DNA of 7,061 bases from Alphaproteobacteria bacterium. GTDB taxonomy: Bacteria; Pseudomonadota; Alphaproteobacteria; UBA828. Below are positions 6,493 through 7,061 of this stretch, in pieces. Under the pieces are notes generated by a model that made no database searches, was not told where the DNA came from, and saw only the letters and a list, made by a program, of their open reading frames with translations. The position numbers were made by a program, and so were the translations under genes. Numbering within the stretch: the stretch's first letter is position 1; every line of letters begins with the position of its first letter. The stretch lies in assembly GCA_030604165.1 (NCBI GenBank), contig JAUVWK010000142.1, positions 1 to 7,061 on the forward strand, in the 5' to 3' direction.

Positions 6493-7061
6493 ATGGTACA
6501 CGAACCGTCGGGAAGCGAGCGTCAGGCCCCCGATCCCATGGAATTGGCTAACGATTTCGCGCGCATGGCGGCGCAAAGCCAGCGCATCGTCGCCGCGTTC
6601 CTCGCGCGCCAGCGTGAACTGGGGCACATCGCGGCGCAGGACCCGCTGAATGTGGGCGGCGCCTTTCTCGAGATGACCGCGCGTCTGCTGGCCGATCCGG
6701 CGCGTTTGGTCGAGGCGCAAATGGGACTCTGGAAAGATTATTTGCGGCTTTGGCAATACAGCACGCAACGCCTGATGGGCGCGCAACCCGGACCCGCGGT
6801 GATCGAGCCCGCGCCGGGTGACCGCCGCTTTCGAGACCCGGCGTGGACTGAAAGCCAGCTCCACGATTTCATCAAGCAATCCTATTTGCTCACGGCCGGC
6901 TGGCTGCAATCGACGGTGCGGAATGTCGCGGGCCTGGACGACGCGAGCGCCAAAAAAGTCGACTTCTACACCCGCCAATTTGTCGACGCCGTGGCCCCGA
7001 GCAACTTCGTCCTGAGCAACCCGGAGGTGTTGCGCGAGACGCTCGAGAGCCGGGGCGAAAA
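6493..7061 (+). CDS. phaC: Class I poly(3-hydroxyalkanoate) synthase, N-terminal part (runs off the window)
   Basis: The first 189 codons of an open frame that continues past the right edge. The translation fits the N-terminal domain of class I PHA synthases: an amphipathic start with DPMELANDFARMAAQSQRIV, then GLWKDYLRLWQYSTQRL (78-94), then DRRFRDPAW (110-118), FIKQSYLL (126-133) and VAPSNFVLSNPEVL (168-181). These blocks are characteristic of the region preceding the alpha/beta-hydrolase core. Class I enzymes are usually near 600 residues, so about two thirds is missing, including the catalytic Cys-Asp-His triad, which cannot be checked. The enzyme polymerises (R)-3-hydroxyacyl-CoA at the surface of storage granules in the cytoplasm. 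It is transcribed divergently from the OmpA-like lipoprotein gene, with a good promoter and ribosome binding site. An in-frame upstream ATG at 6433 would add 20 residues and is less likely. Confidence 0.9.
   Translation, partial: MVHEPSGSERQAPDPMELANDFARMAAQSQRIVAAFLARQRELGHIAAQDPLNVGGAFLEMTARLLADPARLVEAQMGLWKDYLRLWQYSTQRLMGAQPGPAVIEPAPGDRRFRDPAWTESQLHDFIKQSYLLTAGWLQSTVRNVAGLDDASAKKVDFYTRQFVDAVAPSNFVLSNPEVLRETLESRGE

Noticed and set aside
6418..6978. 186-codon minus-strand open frame opposite phaC
   Set aside because: The plus strand gives a clear PHA synthase N-terminus; this frame shows no domain.

Overview
The window looks like chromosomal DNA of a high-GC alphaproteobacterium. The best guess is a Rhodospirillales-type organism, judged from protein character and gene order rather than from any database search. 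It holds housekeeping genes with little sign of recent transfer. I found no CRISPR array, transposase, toxin-antitoxin pair or defence cassette, and no clear undescribed multi-gene system.

Layout from left to right: (1) positions 1-297 contain no convincing gene. (2) A complete tRNA-Glu(UUC) gene with encoded CCA lies at 298-372 on the minus strand. It has its own plausible promoter in the short gap behind recJ, and a weak terminator-like hairpin overlaps that promoter. (3) A minus-strand gene cluster occupies 447-4658, transcribed in the order hom (homoserine dehydrogenase), glpX (class II fructose-1,6-bisphosphatase), recJ (single-strand DNA exonuclease). glpX and recJ overlap by one base. 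(4) Upstream of hom, also on the minus strand, is a 514-residue predicted lipoprotein with a C-terminal OmpA-like domain (4780-6324). (5) A 168-bp divergent promoter region separates it from the 5' part of a class I PHA synthase gene, phaC, on the plus strand. phaC runs off the right edge.

Functionally, hom feeds aspartate carbon to threonine and methionine, glpX serves gluconeogenesis, recJ serves recombinational repair, and phaC polymerises hydroxyacyl-CoA into storage polymer. They do not form one pathway. The hom-glpX-recJ arrangement, with its tight glpX/recJ junction, looks like a co-transcribed housekeeping operon.

The most notable sequence observations are departures at conserved residues. 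The DHH signature of RecJ reads Asp-Leu-His, so the first histidine, a metal ligand in characterised RecJ, is missing although the rest of the enzyme is intact. In the OmpA-like domain, the aspartate that normally contacts peptidoglycan is a serine.
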